A stretch of DNA of 64,000 nucleotides from contig NZ_MJIL01000085.1 in assembly GCF_001939735.1 (NCBI RefSeq), positions 1,009 to 65,008 of the forward strand, written 5' to 3'. Below are positions 18,730-27,955 of this stretch, piece after piece (within the stretch, counting starts at the first letter, position 1; every line of letters begins with the position of its first letter). The stretch comes from Photobacterium proteolyticum. GTDB lineage: Bacteria; Pseudomonadota; Gammaproteobacteria; Enterobacterales; Vibrionaceae. The position numbers and the translations under genes were made by a program. The notes under the pieces are model-generated. The model was given only the letters and a program-made list of their open reading frames with translations, was not told the origin of the DNA and did not search any database.

Positions 18730-19554
18730 TTACGCTATATATCGGCTATGTACCCAACCAACAATATCCATCTCATTGTTGATGACATCAATGACATCCA
18801 CTTTTCTCCATACGCCATGTTTTTTCAGTACAGACAACCGCGTTCCCTGAGGTAATGGAGATACATCAGTATATTTATCAAACTCTGTTCCTGGCCCTTT
18901 TCGAATATTAAGAGCAACTGTTGTTTTAAAAATATCCTCCCCATCGTCACTATCACGCCCTTCAATTAAGTGTTGGAATGAAAGCATAGGAAAAGCAGTG
19001 CCGGGATCTCTTTTTCTGTTTGGCGCTATATCTTCATGGCCGATAATTTCATCTAAATTGTAATGCCGCACAAGTGCCAAAGAAACTTCCCTTGCCACCT
19101 CAAGTTGTTGCTCTGTGTAAGTATGCCAACCGAGCGTCGCATTATCAGATTCGCGCTTCTCTACGAGCACTTCGCTATCTGGAACCAACCGCCCCCATGT
19201 TGTACGCCAGTTGCCTGGGGCCCCCTGAAGAAGACCGGGATTATCCAATTCGATACCGATGGAATGGCTATTAAGTCCACTTATTCCCCGCCAGTGACTT
19301 TTACCTGCATGCCAAGCTTTTCGATTGAAATCGACTAATTGCACAATCGAGCCATCACGGCCGATAACTAAGTGTGCTGACGCATTGGCATCTCGATTTG
19401 TTAACCAGTTCACCGAACTCTCAGCGCTCGCGCCGGCAGTATAATGCATCACCAAAAATCGCGGAGTAATCGTACCTCGGCCCTGGTTAGGACTCCTTAT
19501 AAAGGGAACTTGCGAGCCGTCATTATGAATAAGTTTATGAGCTTTAATCTTCAT
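18730..19554 (-). CDS. N-acetylmuramoyl-L-alanine amidase (Amidase_2) with SH3 domain
   Basis: AmpD-like zinc amidase that cleaves MurNAc from L-Ala in peptidoglycan, 274 residues. The predicted ligands are H37 (VMHYTAG), H173 (IIGHEDIAP) and D183 (KRDPG), with the same H-to-D spacing as AmpD, plus E102 (IGIELDN). Residues about 205-274 form a bacterial SH3 domain (VALNIRKGPGTEFDKY, VGWVHSRYIA) for wall binding. There is no signal peptide, so it either acts inside or leaves by another route. A textbook AGGAGGAG precedes ATG 19554. First gene of a three-gene operon with two paralogous unknown proteins. Confidence 0.92.
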   Translation of the reverse strand: MKIKAHKLIHNDGSQVPFIRSPNQGRGTITPRFLVMHYTAGASAESSVNWLTNRDANASAHLVIGRDGSIVQLVDFNRKAWHAGKSHWRGISGLNSHSIGIELDNPGLLQGAPGNWRTTWGRLVPDSEVLVEKRESDNATLGWHTYTEQQLEVAREVSLALVRHYNLDEIIGHEDIAPNRKRDPGTAFPMLSFQHLIEGRDSDDGEDIFKTTVALNIRKGPGTEFDKYTDVSPLPQGTRLSVLKKHGVWRKVDVIDVINNEMDIVGWVHSRYIA

Positions 19555-20005
19555 AAAGTGTCTCCTCCTGAAACATAATTTGTCCGGGACATAACTTTAT
19601 ATAAGGAACTCTTCTCTATACCATTTCTACACTAGGCCACTTTTAACAAATTTAGACACTGAATGTTTCATATGTTTAATTTGATCACAATAAACATATG
19701 AGATTACTTTCACATGCCACTATATGTCTTCAATTGCCATTTTCTAAACTACCAACATAGTAAATCAACTAAACTGCGTAACCGCGCGGTTCGAAACGCA
19801 TTACAACCTCTACGCAGGCTTAGAAACAGCAAAATAGAATACCCAAAATGGGCGTGGCTAACCAAAGCTAGAAGCACCCAGGCATTTCAATGACAACTTA
19901 AGCGGTGTACTACCTCACATTCACATTAAAGCAGGTGCCGAAACATAAGCTAGCGTGTAAACTTGAGCCAGTGATTAAATCCCAGCTAAAACAGGTGAAT
20001 CAGAA
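19555..20005. other. Intergenic region upstream of the amidase operon
   Basis: About 450 bases between divergent genes, holding promoters for the amidase operon and for the 20006 gene. A GTAACCGCGCGGTT near-palindrome sits near 19778-19791, and otherwise the sequence is AT-rich. No gene, tRNA or clear repeat is seen. Confidence 0.4.
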
Positions 20006-20377
20006 ATGACTCATGAAACTAAAACAATGGAAGTGCCAGTAGCAATCGCCGATAGAGTGCAGACTTTAATTGATGCCTATGAAGCCAAAGAGAAGTTCAA
20101 TGCTGAGCGTACAGAGGTAGTAAACAACTTACTTTCGATGGATAACCTAAGTTGTGAGATGGCTGTTTATAGCTTACCTCAAGGCGAATTGCTAGATACT
20201 CTCAGATTTGTGTACGAACTATCCGGTACTAACAACAGATTCATCAAAAATATACTGACACAATCCAGAGAGAACCCTAAGAAGGTCTTATCAGACTCCC
20301 AAAGGTCGTCAGCAAAGAGCTTGTTATTTAATCTGATCAATGACCCTTCAGTCATTTCAGCGATGAAAGAGATGTAG
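20006..20377 (+). CDS. Small helical protein of unknown function
   Basis: 123 residues, hydrophilic and mostly helical by inspection. The N-terminal EVPVAIADRVQTLIDAYEAK resembles the opening of ribbon-helix-helix or repressor-like proteins, but that is not diagnostic. The central MAVYSLPQGELLDTLRFVYELSG and the C-terminal LLFNLINDPSVISAMKEM are helical. It is followed by a hairpin terminator. No family is recognised. Confidence 0.6.
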   Translation: MTHETKTMEVPVAIADRVQTLIDAYEAKEKFNAERTEVVNNLLSMDNLSCEMAVYSLPQGELLDTLRFVYELSGTNNRFIKNILTQSRENPKKVLSDSQRSSAKSLLFNLINDPSVISAMKEM

Positions 20378-20417
20378 TCAGTCCCTTGCATAAAATGTGT
20401 TAAACATAAGATCAAAC

Positions 20418-20443
20418 AGTGCCAGGTATTAGCCAATACTTGG
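20418..20443 (+). terminator. Hairpin after the 20006 gene
   Basis: GTGCCAGGTATT-AGCC-AATACTTGGCAC-type stem, with one mismatch in 12 base pairs, about 40 bases after the stop codon at 20377. Confidence 0.6.
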
Positions 20444-20449
20444 CACAAT

Positions 20450-20640
20450 TTGTCTGAGGGCCGCGGACCCGGTACAGCGTAAGAATTCCAAGCATTCACT
20501 TCCTCCCCGCACTGAAAACAGCCGGTTTTTGGCTCTTTGCCCGCATACAAGACCTTCTAATCGGAACTTCGCCGGCACGGCCCGACCTCGTGGCCAAGTA
20601 ATTCTCGCCGAAACGAGCATCTTGAGGTAACTTGAGTATA
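20450..20640. repeat. Partial repeat element related to the 11.8 kb MITE
   Basis: CATCTTGAGGTAACTTGAGTATA at 20618-20640 is the inverted counterpart of the left end of the 11789 element, with about two mismatches over the 23 bases compared. The GC-richer 170 bases before it have no credible gene and differ from the surrounding AT-rich DNA. I find no matching second end upstream, so this is a truncated or diverged copy. The left boundary is approximate. Confidence 0.4.
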
Positions 20641-20694
20641 AACATAGAGAAGAGAACTGTTTTCATTCTGATTTTATAAATAAAAGGTCATCGA

Positions 20695-21315
20695 ATGTTA
20701 CGTATCATAAAAAGTCTGTGCTCTAAAAATCGCTACTCACAAACCAAATCATGGACTAATGATTTTTTAAGTGATTATTTTCCCACTTCAGTTTCCGCAA
20801 CAGGCACAGGTAAGAGGCCTAGCTCTATTGGTCAGAAGGCAACAAGAAAAGAACAAAAATCTAAGCTATCGTCCCCAACGTTTTTTAAGCGATTAATCAA
20901 CCTATACCCGCCCTATCTAGGGGCCGGGATAAAAGTCACCTATATCAAAGAAGACTGGCGGCAGGTTGAAGTCAGGCTGAAAATGCGTTGGTACAACAGA
21001 AATGCATTCGGCACCCATTTTGGCGGAAGTATCTATTCTATGGTTGATCCTCACTTAGCACTGATGCTGACCAACCTGTTAGGGCGAGACTACATTGTGT
21101 GGGATAAAAGTGCGCATATTGAGTTTGTTAAGGCCAGCAAAAAGCCAATTCGCTGCGTGATAGCTATTTCGCAAGAAGAGTTAGACGACATAATTCAACA
21201 CACAGAACATGGTGAAAAATATCATCCGGAATTTAAGCTTGAAATTTTGGGTGAAGACGACAAGTTAATAGCCAAGGTTTATAAAGAACTATATGTCAGG
21301 AAAAAACGGCAATAG
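20695..21315 (+). CDS. DUF4442 hot-dog-fold protein (thioesterase-like)
   Basis: 206 residues. Residues about 65-205 match the DUF4442/PaaI-like hot-dog domain: LYPPYLGAGIKVTYIKEDWR, RWYNRNAFGTHFGGSIYSMVDPH (the N...GTxFGGS turn and helix), and DKSAHIEFVKASKKPI. Hot-dog proteins of this group are acyl-CoA thioesterase-like. The first 60 residues are a basic, Ser/Thr-rich extension with no similarity I recognise; ATG 20695 is the only upstream Met before the domain. The extension is unusual and could mean a different true start by a non-ATG codon. Transcribed alone. Confidence 0.8.
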   Translation: MLRIIKSLCSKNRYSQTKSWTNDFLSDYFPTSVSATGTGKRPSSIGQKATRKEQKSKLSSPTFFKRLINLYPPYLGAGIKVTYIKEDWRQVEVRLKMRWYNRNAFGTHFGGSIYSMVDPHLALMLTNLLGRDYIVWDKSAHIEFVKASKKPIRCVIAISQEELDDIIQHTEHGEKYHPEFKLEILGEDDKLIAKVYKELYVRKKRQ

Positions 21316-21448
21316 TAAAAAAATTATCAAACCTCGACATAGCAAGTTCAGCCCGCTACTACAAAGTGCTGTTGACCCATCGCACCGTAATAAAGGCTAT
21401 AAAACAGGCGCTAGGAGATTTCTAACGCCAGCAGGTAATAAAGCCCAA

Positions 21449-21835
21449 TTAATCGACCACACTGCTATTTATAATATCTCGGTGCAATTTCCACTGTCCG
21501 GCCTCTTTTTTCCAGATAACAACATACTTGCCATTATCCAGCATAGTTCCACCGTCACCTTCAAGTATATACTTACCCACCTCAGTGGCTGTATCACCAT
21601 AATCCTCGACTTCGAGTGTTTCTAACTGTACTGATTTAATACCAGAATCCATAAGAGTTTGAAGTGTTGACTGCAATGCTTCTCTTCCTGTTACGAAGTC
21701 GCTGTTTGGCAGTAAGAACTGTCCATTCTCTGTATACAGGTTGGCCACACCAGCAGCATCACCCAGACTGAAATTATGAGAATATTGTTTGTTAGCATTA
21801 ACAATATCTTCAAAAGTAGGATTGACCTGGGCCAT
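21449..21835 (-). CDS. SnoaL-like/DUF4440 NTF2-fold protein
   Basis: 128 residues in the DUF4440/SgcJ-type NTF2-like family: an N-terminal helix IVNANKQYSHNFSLGDAAGVANLYTE, then TENGQFLLPNSDFVTGREAL, VETLEVEDYGDTATEVGKY and C-terminal YVVIWKKEAGQWKLHRDIIN. These are small ligand-binding or isomerase-like proteins; no catalytic residues can be assigned. ATG 21835 follows AAAGGAGAAG. It is convergent with the hot-dog gene. A second, different SnoaL-like protein is encoded at 61157. Confidence 0.85.
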   Translation of the reverse strand: MAQVNPTFEDIVNANKQYSHNFSLGDAAGVANLYTENGQFLLPNSDFVTGREALQSTLQTLMDSGIKSVQLETLEVEDYGDTATEVGKYILEGDGGTMLDNGKYVVIWKKEAGQWKLHRDIINSSVVD

Positions 21836-21954
21836 GTTCTTCTCCTTTGTTCACGTTTCACCTAAGTATACGTAATGGGCGCAGAACCATAAGAATTCTT
21901 TACACGCTGGTGAAACCTCGATAGCAAAATTAATAGCAGCAATGTTGACACTAA

Positions 21955-22173
21955 GGTTACAAACAGGCGAGTCTGCTTTCCTCCGAGCATGTCGTTAGTC
22001 AAACTGTGCTTAACCGTTACCCAAAGCCGTTACTGCTTAGCAATAGTCAGTATCCCGACTTCAAGGAATTTCACTGGCAAGAAATCCAGCAGCTCTGGCC
22101 AATACTGTTCCACTTCTTCAAGAAAATACTGTGGCTATCTTATGGAACTAGAAGTCTGATAGCCAATCTGTAA
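21955..22173 (+). pseudogene. Possible gene remnant, unknown family
   Basis: An open stretch of 73 codons without a good start encodes a protein-like sequence rich in aromatic residues (YPDFKEFHWQEIQQLWPILF). No ribosome site precedes it and it begins right after a stop. It could be the C-terminal end of a lost gene. The rest of 21836-22305 shows nothing recognisable. Low confidence. Confidence 0.2.
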
Positions 22174-22305
22174 ATTAAGCAGATTAGAAAGTGACAAACC
22201 TGTCAGTCTAGCCAACAATGGCTTAGGTTTTAGGTGTAATGACAAATCAGGCTGCATAACCATACAGCCTGACAAGATCGTTCTGACAATAAGCTTGATA
22301 TAACC

Positions 22306-23193
22306 TTATGACTCTTTTCGCTTAAAGAGCTTTTTAAAGAAGGCCCCAATCCCGACTACAATAACCAAGCCAAACTTCTTAAGAAATACCATCGCAGCAG
22401 CTAAGAGCCCCGTTTTAGTCGCTACTTTACCTGCCACCAATGCACCCAAACCATACGCAGCCATTTGATCGGTACTGGAATCAAAGTCGATATATCTTGA
22501 CCCCTGATCAAACTCTGCCATTGCCAACACTGAATCTAACTTTGATTCAATCAGTTCTTTTTGATCCATTGCCGCAATAAAGTTTAAGACCAAGACACCT
22601 TTTCGACCCAACACTCTGATATTGTAATTAAGTGTATTAATGTAATCTTCACCAAATTTAATCTCTTTCGCCCAATATAATTTATGGGTTTGAGAATCAT
22701 AATGAGGCGGAGCAGCCCAGCCAATAAGCTCGATAGGCTCATAACCTTGGTCGACGCGAACCTGGCTTTCCGCCACGACATCAGCCTTCATCTTATCTAA
22801 CAGCTCGGTATAGTCGATATCATTTGCATCACTATCAGATACATAACCATCTTCCTCATAACGAATCGTCACCGCCCATGAGTCATTATCAAATGGTGTC
22901 GAACCGGCAGGAAAAATCATACCCAGCGTATTCTGTCCCGGTGGGTTCCCCCAGACATCAACTAAAACAGTTTCTGAGTCACTGGACGATAAATAATAAA
23001 AGTCTTCCGGGATGTTTAGGGTTGCAATAGCGCTGGGTAGTTCTATTTTACCTTTCTGGCGGTCAAGCGAATCCCAGACTTTCGACGCCCACTCATAATA
23101 TGCATCTTCATCAGATTCGTTGCTTGCCGTTTCTGCAAAGGCCAGGCTTGGCAAGATCAAAAAAACGGACAGAAATAAAGCCCTAAGTTTCAT
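22306..23193 (-). CDS. DUF2167 family membrane protein
   Basis: 295 residues. A signal peptide ends near residue 20 (LPSLAFAE). The family pattern is GKIELPSAIATLNIPEDFYYLSS, then VLVDVWGNPPGQNTLGMIFP, SWAVTIRYEEDGYVSD and VELIGWAAPPHYD-type sequence. A C-terminal hydrophobic segment (about 255-285, VFLKKFGLVIVVGIGAFFKK) anchors it to the inner membrane with the bulk in the periplasm. Function of DUF2167 is unknown; it is often stress-associated. Transcribed alone. Confidence 0.88.
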   Translation of the reverse strand: MKLRALFLSVFLILPSLAFAETASNESDEDAYYEWASKVWDSLDRQKGKIELPSAIATLNIPEDFYYLSSSDSETVLVDVWGNPPGQNTLGMIFPAGSTPFDNDSWAVTIRYEEDGYVSDSDANDIDYTELLDKMKADVVAESQVRVDQGYEPIELIGWAAPPHYDSQTHKLYWAKEIKFGEDYINTLNYNIRVLGRKGVLVLNFIAAMDQKELIESKLDSVLAMAEFDQGSRYIDFDSSTDQMAAYGLGALVAGKVATKTGLLAAAMVFLKKFGLVIVVGIGAFFKKLFKRKES

Positions 23194-23632
23194 AATTACT
23201 CCATTAATACTGCATAAAACTAATACATCTCCGCAGGTAACAAGCGTAAATGTCTATAATTTTGACTGTAAGACCAACCTGTAAAAGTAGAAGCCGTTCA
23301 ATGCAACAGGTCAGTACATTCTTGATTAAATGAACTCGGTATAATACCAACCAGTTGGATATTGAATTTGATATTCGCCAAACAAATCATACTTAATAGG
23401 AAATTCTCAGGGCAAATACATGCACTCCAGTAATGCATCATCAATAGTTCGCACAATACAAGCAGAAGAAATACCTTCGACGCAAGGCAATGAACAGCCA
23501 CTCAATAGCAGGCTTAAATCACGCTAATTAGTCCCAGGTAGAAGTTAGCGCAATAGAGCAAAACAATAAGAATTCACCATCCTATAGTGATATCTCAACG
23601 CCGAAAGGTTAGAATCGCCGCCTTACTCCCCT
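23194..23632. other. Intergenic region without recognised gene
   Basis: About 440 bases between divergent genes. A GGTATAATACCAACC palindrome-like motif near 23338-23352 resembles short Vibrionaceae repeats. No coherent reading frame is seen. It should contain promoters of the DUF2167 and pseudouridine-synthase genes. Confidence 0.4.
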
Positions 23633-23680
23633 GTGAGCTGCATGCTCCTAGGGTTCAACATCATCACAATAGATCAGCAT

Positions 23681-25360
23681 ATGCACTCCCCGGAACATTG
23701 TTTTACGCCGTTTAAAGAATCGATTGACACATATAGCTTACCGGAGCGTTTTACGTTTCCGTTCTACTATGAGCCTCATCCTCTGTGTTTACTGGCGGCG
23801 AAAGAGTTACAGCACCACCTGGAAACGCAAACCGAGTGGCAGCATAATTTTGGCCTTTCCGAGGACAAAACCGCACCTATTGGTAAGATGTTTGGTGTCC
23901 TGCTGGTTCAAAATGAGCAAGGAGAGATTGGCTACCTGTCTGCATTTTCTGGAAAAATGGCTGATCAAAACCTACTGTCACACTTTGTTCCACCTGTATT
24001 CGATATGCTGGCCGAAGATAGCTTCTTTCTTAGTGAGCAGTTAGAAATCAACAAACTCACCGCTGTTATCAAAAAGCTAGCGAGTAATCCCGAGATTGAG
24101 ATAACTCGCCAAAGCCTAAAACAAGAACAAGCCGAAAGCCGCAAACAACTGGAAGCTCACCGAAGCCGTATGGTCGAAGGGCGCAAAACACGAAAGGCAC
24201 TACGGGCCAACGGAACCGCCCTTTCATCAGATGAGCTTCAAGAGCTGAAAAAGCGACTTAGCCAAGAAAGTGTGATTGAAAAGCTGCAACTGCGAGATCT
24301 TAAGCTACATTGGGAATCACGCCTAGGCGCTTTGCAGCAACAGCTCAATGATCTTACTGATGAAGTAAACGAGCTCAAGGCCAAGCGTAAGTCCCTCTCA
24401 TCTGAGCTGCAAAAGAAGCTGTTTGCCCAATACCGTTTCCTTAACGTAGACGGCATCGAGAAAGATCTCAATGAACTGTTTGTCGATACCTCTCGCAAGG
24501 TTCCACCTGCTGGTGCCGGTGAGTGCGCTGCCCCCAAGTTGTTGCAGTACGCTTTCAAATGGGGAATGAAGCCGCTGGCAATGGCTGAGTTCTGGTGGGG
24601 CTCATCACCAAAATCTGAGATCAGACAACATAAAAACTTCTACCCGGCCTGCAAAGGTAAATGCCAACCGATTTTGGAGCATATGCTGGACGGTATTGAA
24701 ATGGATGAAAACCCGCTACTGGTTAACCCTTGCGAAGGAAAAACCGTCGAGGTTATCTACCAGGATAATGATATGGCTGTGGTCAACAAACCAGCTGAAT
24801 TCCTATCGGTACCGGGAAAAACCATTGAAGATTCTGTCTACCACAGAATGAAACAACAGTTCCCTGATGCAACTGGGCCGCTTATTGTTCATCGCCTCGA
24901 CATGTCTACCTCCGGGTTGATGGTTATTGCATTAAGCCACCGGGCAAATAAAAGCCTGCAGAAGCAGTTCATCCAGCGTACCGTGCAAAAGCGCTATGTC
25001 GCCTTGGTCGACGGCTTGATTGAACAAGACGAAGGCATTATTAAGCTGCCTTTGCGTGGTGATATTGATGACCGCCCTCGCCAGTTAGTTTGCTACCAGC
25101 ACGGCAAGCCAGCAGAAACCAAATGGGAAGTTATTGAGCGAAAGAGCGCACGAACTAAGGTCTATTTGTACCCTAAAACAGGGCGTACCCATCAACTTCG
25201 CGTTCACTGTGCCCATATTGAAGGCCTACATATGCCGATGATTGGTGATGACCTTTACGGCAAAAAAGCCAACCGTCTTCACCTGCACGCAGAAAGACTG
25301 GAACTGACTCATCCCATTACCAATGAGTTCATGCAATTCCAGGTTGAAGCTGAGTTTTAA
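23681..25360 (+). CDS. RluA-family 23S/tRNA pseudouridine synthase with coiled-coil N-terminus
   Basis: About 559 residues from ATG 23681 (MHSPEHCFTPF); in-frame GTG 23633 and ATG 23642 upstream are possible starts, and none has a good ribosome site. The N-terminal 350 residues include a long charged coiled coil (about 155-260). The C-terminal 200 residues are the RluA catalytic domain: VEVIYQDNDMAVVNKPAEFLSVPG, PLIVHRLDMSTSGLMVIAL with the catalytic Asp in HRLDxxTSG, RYVALVDGLI and KTGRTHQLRVHCAH. This long form is typical of Vibrio and relatives; the target uridine is not known. Confidence 0.92.
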   Translation: MHSPEHCFTPFKESIDTYSLPERFTFPFYYEPHPLCLLAAKELQHHLETQTEWQHNFGLSEDKTAPIGKMFGVLLVQNEQGEIGYLSAFSGKMADQNLLSHFVPPVFDMLAEDSFFLSEQLEINKLTAVIKKLASNPEIEITRQSLKQEQAESRKQLEAHRSRMVEGRKTRKALRANGTALSSDELQELKKRLSQESVIEKLQLRDLKLHWESRLGALQQQLNDLTDEVNELKAKRKSLSSELQKKLFAQYRFLNVDGIEKDLNELFVDTSRKVPPAGAGECAAPKLLQYAFKWGMKPLAMAEFWWGSSPKSEIRQHKNFYPACKGKCQPILEHMLDGIEMDENPLLVNPCEGKTVEVIYQDNDMAVVNKPAEFLSVPGKTIEDSVYHRMKQQFPDATGPLIVHRLDMSTSGLMVIALSHRANKSLQKQFIQRTVQKRYVALVDGLIEQDEGIIKLPLRGDIDDRPRQLVCYQHGKPAETKWEVIERKSARTKVYLYPKTGRTHQLRVHCAHIEGLHMPMIGDDLYGKKANRLHLHAERLELTHPITNEFMQFQVEAEF

Positions 25361-25413
25361 ATTGCACCATTAGCAAGTCAAAACCTGCCACTAAAACTGA
25401 GCAGCAGCCACAG

Positions 25414-25451
25414 AAAAGCCCAACCAGTGAGCATTCACCAGTTGGGCTTTT
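25414..25451. terminator. Bidirectional terminator between pseudouridine synthase and yeiP
   Basis: AAAAGCCCAAC (25414-25424) pairs with GTTGGGCTTTT (25441-25451). The stem carries A-runs and T-runs on either side, so it can serve both convergent genes. Confidence 0.85.
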
Positions 25452-25477
25452 AATAACCAGCTCAAAGAGTCTGTCGA

Positions 25478-26062
25478 TTACTTAGAATCAGCACGGCTCA
25501 TGAATTTATGCTCGGCAGTGTTGACCTTGATCTTTTCACCGCTGGCAATGTACTCAGGCACCTGAACAGTAAGGCCAGTTGACAGTACAGCAGGCTTAGT
25601 ACGAGCACTTGCCGATGCACCTTTGATCGAAGGATCGGTTTCAACAATCACCAAGTCAACAGTTGCAGGCAGTTCAATCGCGACTGGAGAACCATCAACA
25701 GTCAAAACCTGAATACCCTTGGTTTCTTCGGTAATAAACAGAAGCTCTTCGGCAATCGCCTCTTTATTGAAGTTGTACGGTGTATAGTCTTCATCATCCA
25801 TGAAGACATACTCATCACCATCAATGTAAGAGAAAGATGCCTGATGGCGGCTGAAGTCAGCCAGATTGATCATCTCATCTGCTTTGAAGCTTTCATCAGC
25901 TTTCACGCCTGTAGCAACATCATACAGACGCATTCTGTAAAGGCTTGCACCTGCGCGGCCGCTTGGTGTCAACTTGCTGATCTCTTTAACAAGGTACACT
26001 TTGCCGTTATGTTCGATAGCTGCAAACTTTTTAATTTCACTTGCCTTTGGCATGGTAGTCAT
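25478..26062 (-). CDS. yeiP: Elongation factor P-like protein YeiP
   Basis: EF-P paralogue found in gammaproteobacteria, three beta-barrel domains, 194 residues from ATG 26062 or 191 from the second ATG 26053 (MPKASEIKK), which agrees better with E. coli YeiP. The KOW-like N-terminus has [25 protein letters not shown] at the position where EF-P carries its modified lysine. The family stretches [30 protein letters not shown] and [17 protein letters not shown] are conserved. It likely acts on ribosomes at specific stalls. Monocistronic. Confidence 0.95.
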   Translation of the reverse strand: MTTMPKASEIKKFAAIEHNGKVYLVKEISKLTPSGRAGASLYRMRLYDVATGVKADESFKADEMINLADFSRHQASFSYIDGDEYVFMDDEDYTPYNFNKEAIAEELLFITEETKGIQVLTVDGSPVAIELPATVDLVIVETDPSIKGASASARTKPAVLSTGLTVQVPEYIASGEKIKVNTAEHKFMSRADSK

Positions 26063-26175
26063 CCCATAAATAAACAGTGAGGAGAAATTATCACGAACTG
26101 GATGTTAGGCAAGTATTATTGGAAACAAATGCTGGTTTTTTAACCGCTTAATCCATTCTTGCAACTCACGTCGCG

Positions 26176-27771
26176 CTACAGATGCCTATTACCCGTCCAG
26201 TGATGTAACAGCTGGCCAGAACGTGTTTCCAGATACTCTCCACCAGCCACTTTCCGGCAGCCATTGACCCATAGATCTCTCAGCCCGCGGGCAAAAGCAT
26301 CCGGTTGCTCTATTGTCGAATGATCGCTGAAATCAGCACCAAACAGACTGATATCAGCATAGTAGCCAGATGCAATTTTACCACGCTTACGCAACCCGAA
26401 TGTCTCTGCACTCAGCGCTGTCATCTTATGAATAGCCTGCTCTAAGGGGAGAAGCTGCTTATGCTTAACAAATTGATTAATAATTCGAGGGAAAGTCCCG
26501 CTTACCCTTGGATGGATCTGACCGCCGAAAATGGTATCAGTACCGACCATTCCCCTCGGATGGGTAAATATACGCTCCACCAGCGCTTCATCCATGAAGT
26601 AGTCAATCATTCGTACATTACCACGCTCACTGACAAGAAGATCCAGCACAAAATCAACCGGATGCCGATCAGTTTGTCGGGCACACTCTGATACCGACAG
26701 CCCCAACCATTTCCTCGCTGACGGCGTTTCTACCTCACATATCAGAATGTTCTCCCACCCTACCAAAGCAGGCAGATTATCCCATGGTTCACCCGCCTGA
26801 GGTAACAGTCGCTCTGAAAACCAATCCTTAACCTGTCGTCTGATTGGTTGAGTATTCAATGCATTCATTAACTCATCCGGCGCATAGGTACGAATAAGTG
26901 CAGGAGGCAAAATCGAAAACAACGTCGTACTGCCGTAATGATATGGGTATTGGTCAAAGGTCAGATTGTGACGATCAATCAACGCCAGTAACGAGTCTAG
27001 TTTGTCGGCATTACGTCGCCCTATCAATTTTAGGTGGGAAATATGTAACTGGCAGCCCGCTTGCTGTGAGATGGCAACCATCTCTTGCACAGCTTCCAGA
27101 ATCTCGTCACTCTCACTACGCACATGAACAGCAAGCGGCTTGCGATGTTGAGCAGCAACCTGTGCAACGGTGAGTAATTCTTCCCTATCACTAAATAATG
27201 CCGGATGGTAAATCAGCCCAAGGCTGATCCCTCTGGCCCCAGCAGCCAGCGTTTCATCGGTTAACTTTGCCAGCTGGCAGCGCTGCTGTGAACTCATGGG
27301 GAAATGACTATTGCCACAAATTTGATAACGCAACAAGCCATGAGGAAGAAACGCTGACAAATTCACCTCGAGCCCATGCTGACTCAGTGAGTGGCAGTAA
27401 CTAGCATAATCATCCCAGTTCCAGTCAACTGGTGGGTTCCCAATGATAAGCCGGTCCCGGAGTTCTGGCTGCAGATGTTTGGGCAAAGGAGCAACACCCA
27501 ATCCGCAAAGCCCAACCAGTTCGGTTGTTATCCCCTGCAGAACTTTAGGCTTAAAGCCCTGCGGCAAAAAAGTGGCCAAATCTGCATGGCTATGGACATC
27601 AATGAATCCCGGTGCAAGGTATGCGCCATTAGCCTCAATCACCACATCAGCCCTTTCATCGATATATGGTGCTACCGAGGCAATAAACTCACCATCAATC
27701 AGCACATCCCCAGAAAAAGTGTTTCCGCCACTGCCATCAATCACTACCGCATTTTTTATCAACTGGCGCAT
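26176..27771 (-). CDS. N-acyl-D-amino-acid deacylase/amidohydrolase
   Basis: Metal-dependent amidohydrolase of the D-aminoacylase type, 531 residues from ATG 27771 (MRQLIKNAVVIDGSGG). GGAG lies nine bases upstream, and an upstream TTG is not needed. Landmarks are APGFIDVHSHADLA (first metal HxH), the GLCGLGVAPL segment with the cysteine that bridges metals in D-aminoacylase, LAVHVRSES, LHISHLKLIG, GMVGTDTIFGG and an Asp/His-containing C-terminal barrel. A C-terminal strand region (KIASGYYADISLFGAD) completes the composite beta-sandwich. It probably releases D-amino acids from N-acyl forms in the cytosol. Confidence 0.9.
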   Translation of the reverse strand: MRQLIKNAVVIDGSGGNTFSGDVLIDGEFIASVAPYIDERADVVIEANGAYLAPGFIDVHSHADLATFLPQGFKPKVLQGITTELVGLCGLGVAPLPKHLQPELRDRLIIGNPPVDWNWDDYASYCHSLSQHGLEVNLSAFLPHGLLRYQICGNSHFPMSSQQRCQLAKLTDETLAAGARGISLGLIYHPALFSDREELLTVAQVAAQHRKPLAVHVRSESDEILEAVQEMVAISQQAGCQLHISHLKLIGRRNADKLDSLLALIDRHNLTFDQYPYHYGSTTLFSILPPALIRTYAPDELMNALNTQPIRRQVKDWFSERLLPQAGEPWDNLPALVGWENILICEVETPSARKWLGLSVSECARQTDRHPVDFVLDLLVSERGNVRMIDYFMDEALVERIFTHPRGMVGTDTIFGGQIHPRVSGTFPRIINQFVKHKQLLPLEQAIHKMTALSAETFGLRKRGKIASGYYADISLFGADFSDHSTIEQPDAFARGLRDLWVNGCRKVAGGEYLETRSGQLLHHWTGNRHL

Positions 27772-27888
27772 CGCATACTCCAAGATAATTCAGCTGTTAC
27801 AACCCTTTAGCTAAGCCAGCTCATTTTATACCTCACAAGAACATAAGCAACAGGTTGATATCCCTTAAACGCCTCTGGTCAAAACTAA

Positions 27889-27914
27889 AAACCACCCCGG
27901 GCCGGGGTGGTTTA
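27889..27914 (-). terminator. Terminator of the cytolysin gene
   Basis: AACCACCCCGG / CCGGGGTGGTTT perfect stem of about 12 base pairs. On the minus strand it is followed by TTTTAGTTTTG. It lies 42 bases after the toxin stop at 27956. Confidence 0.85.
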
Positions 27915-27955
27915 GTGTTAATCAACCATGGATTATGCTACGAACGATGTGTTTC

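Noticed and set aside
21293-21625. 110-codon plus-strand frame across the end of the hot-dog gene and the DUF4440 gene
   Set aside because: It lies opposite the coding frame of the DUF4440 gene, with no ribosome site, and is a shadow of real genes.
23338-23352. GGTATAATACCAACC near-palindrome considered as a repeat element
   Set aside because: Too short and without a second end; could be an ordinary promoter-like palindrome.
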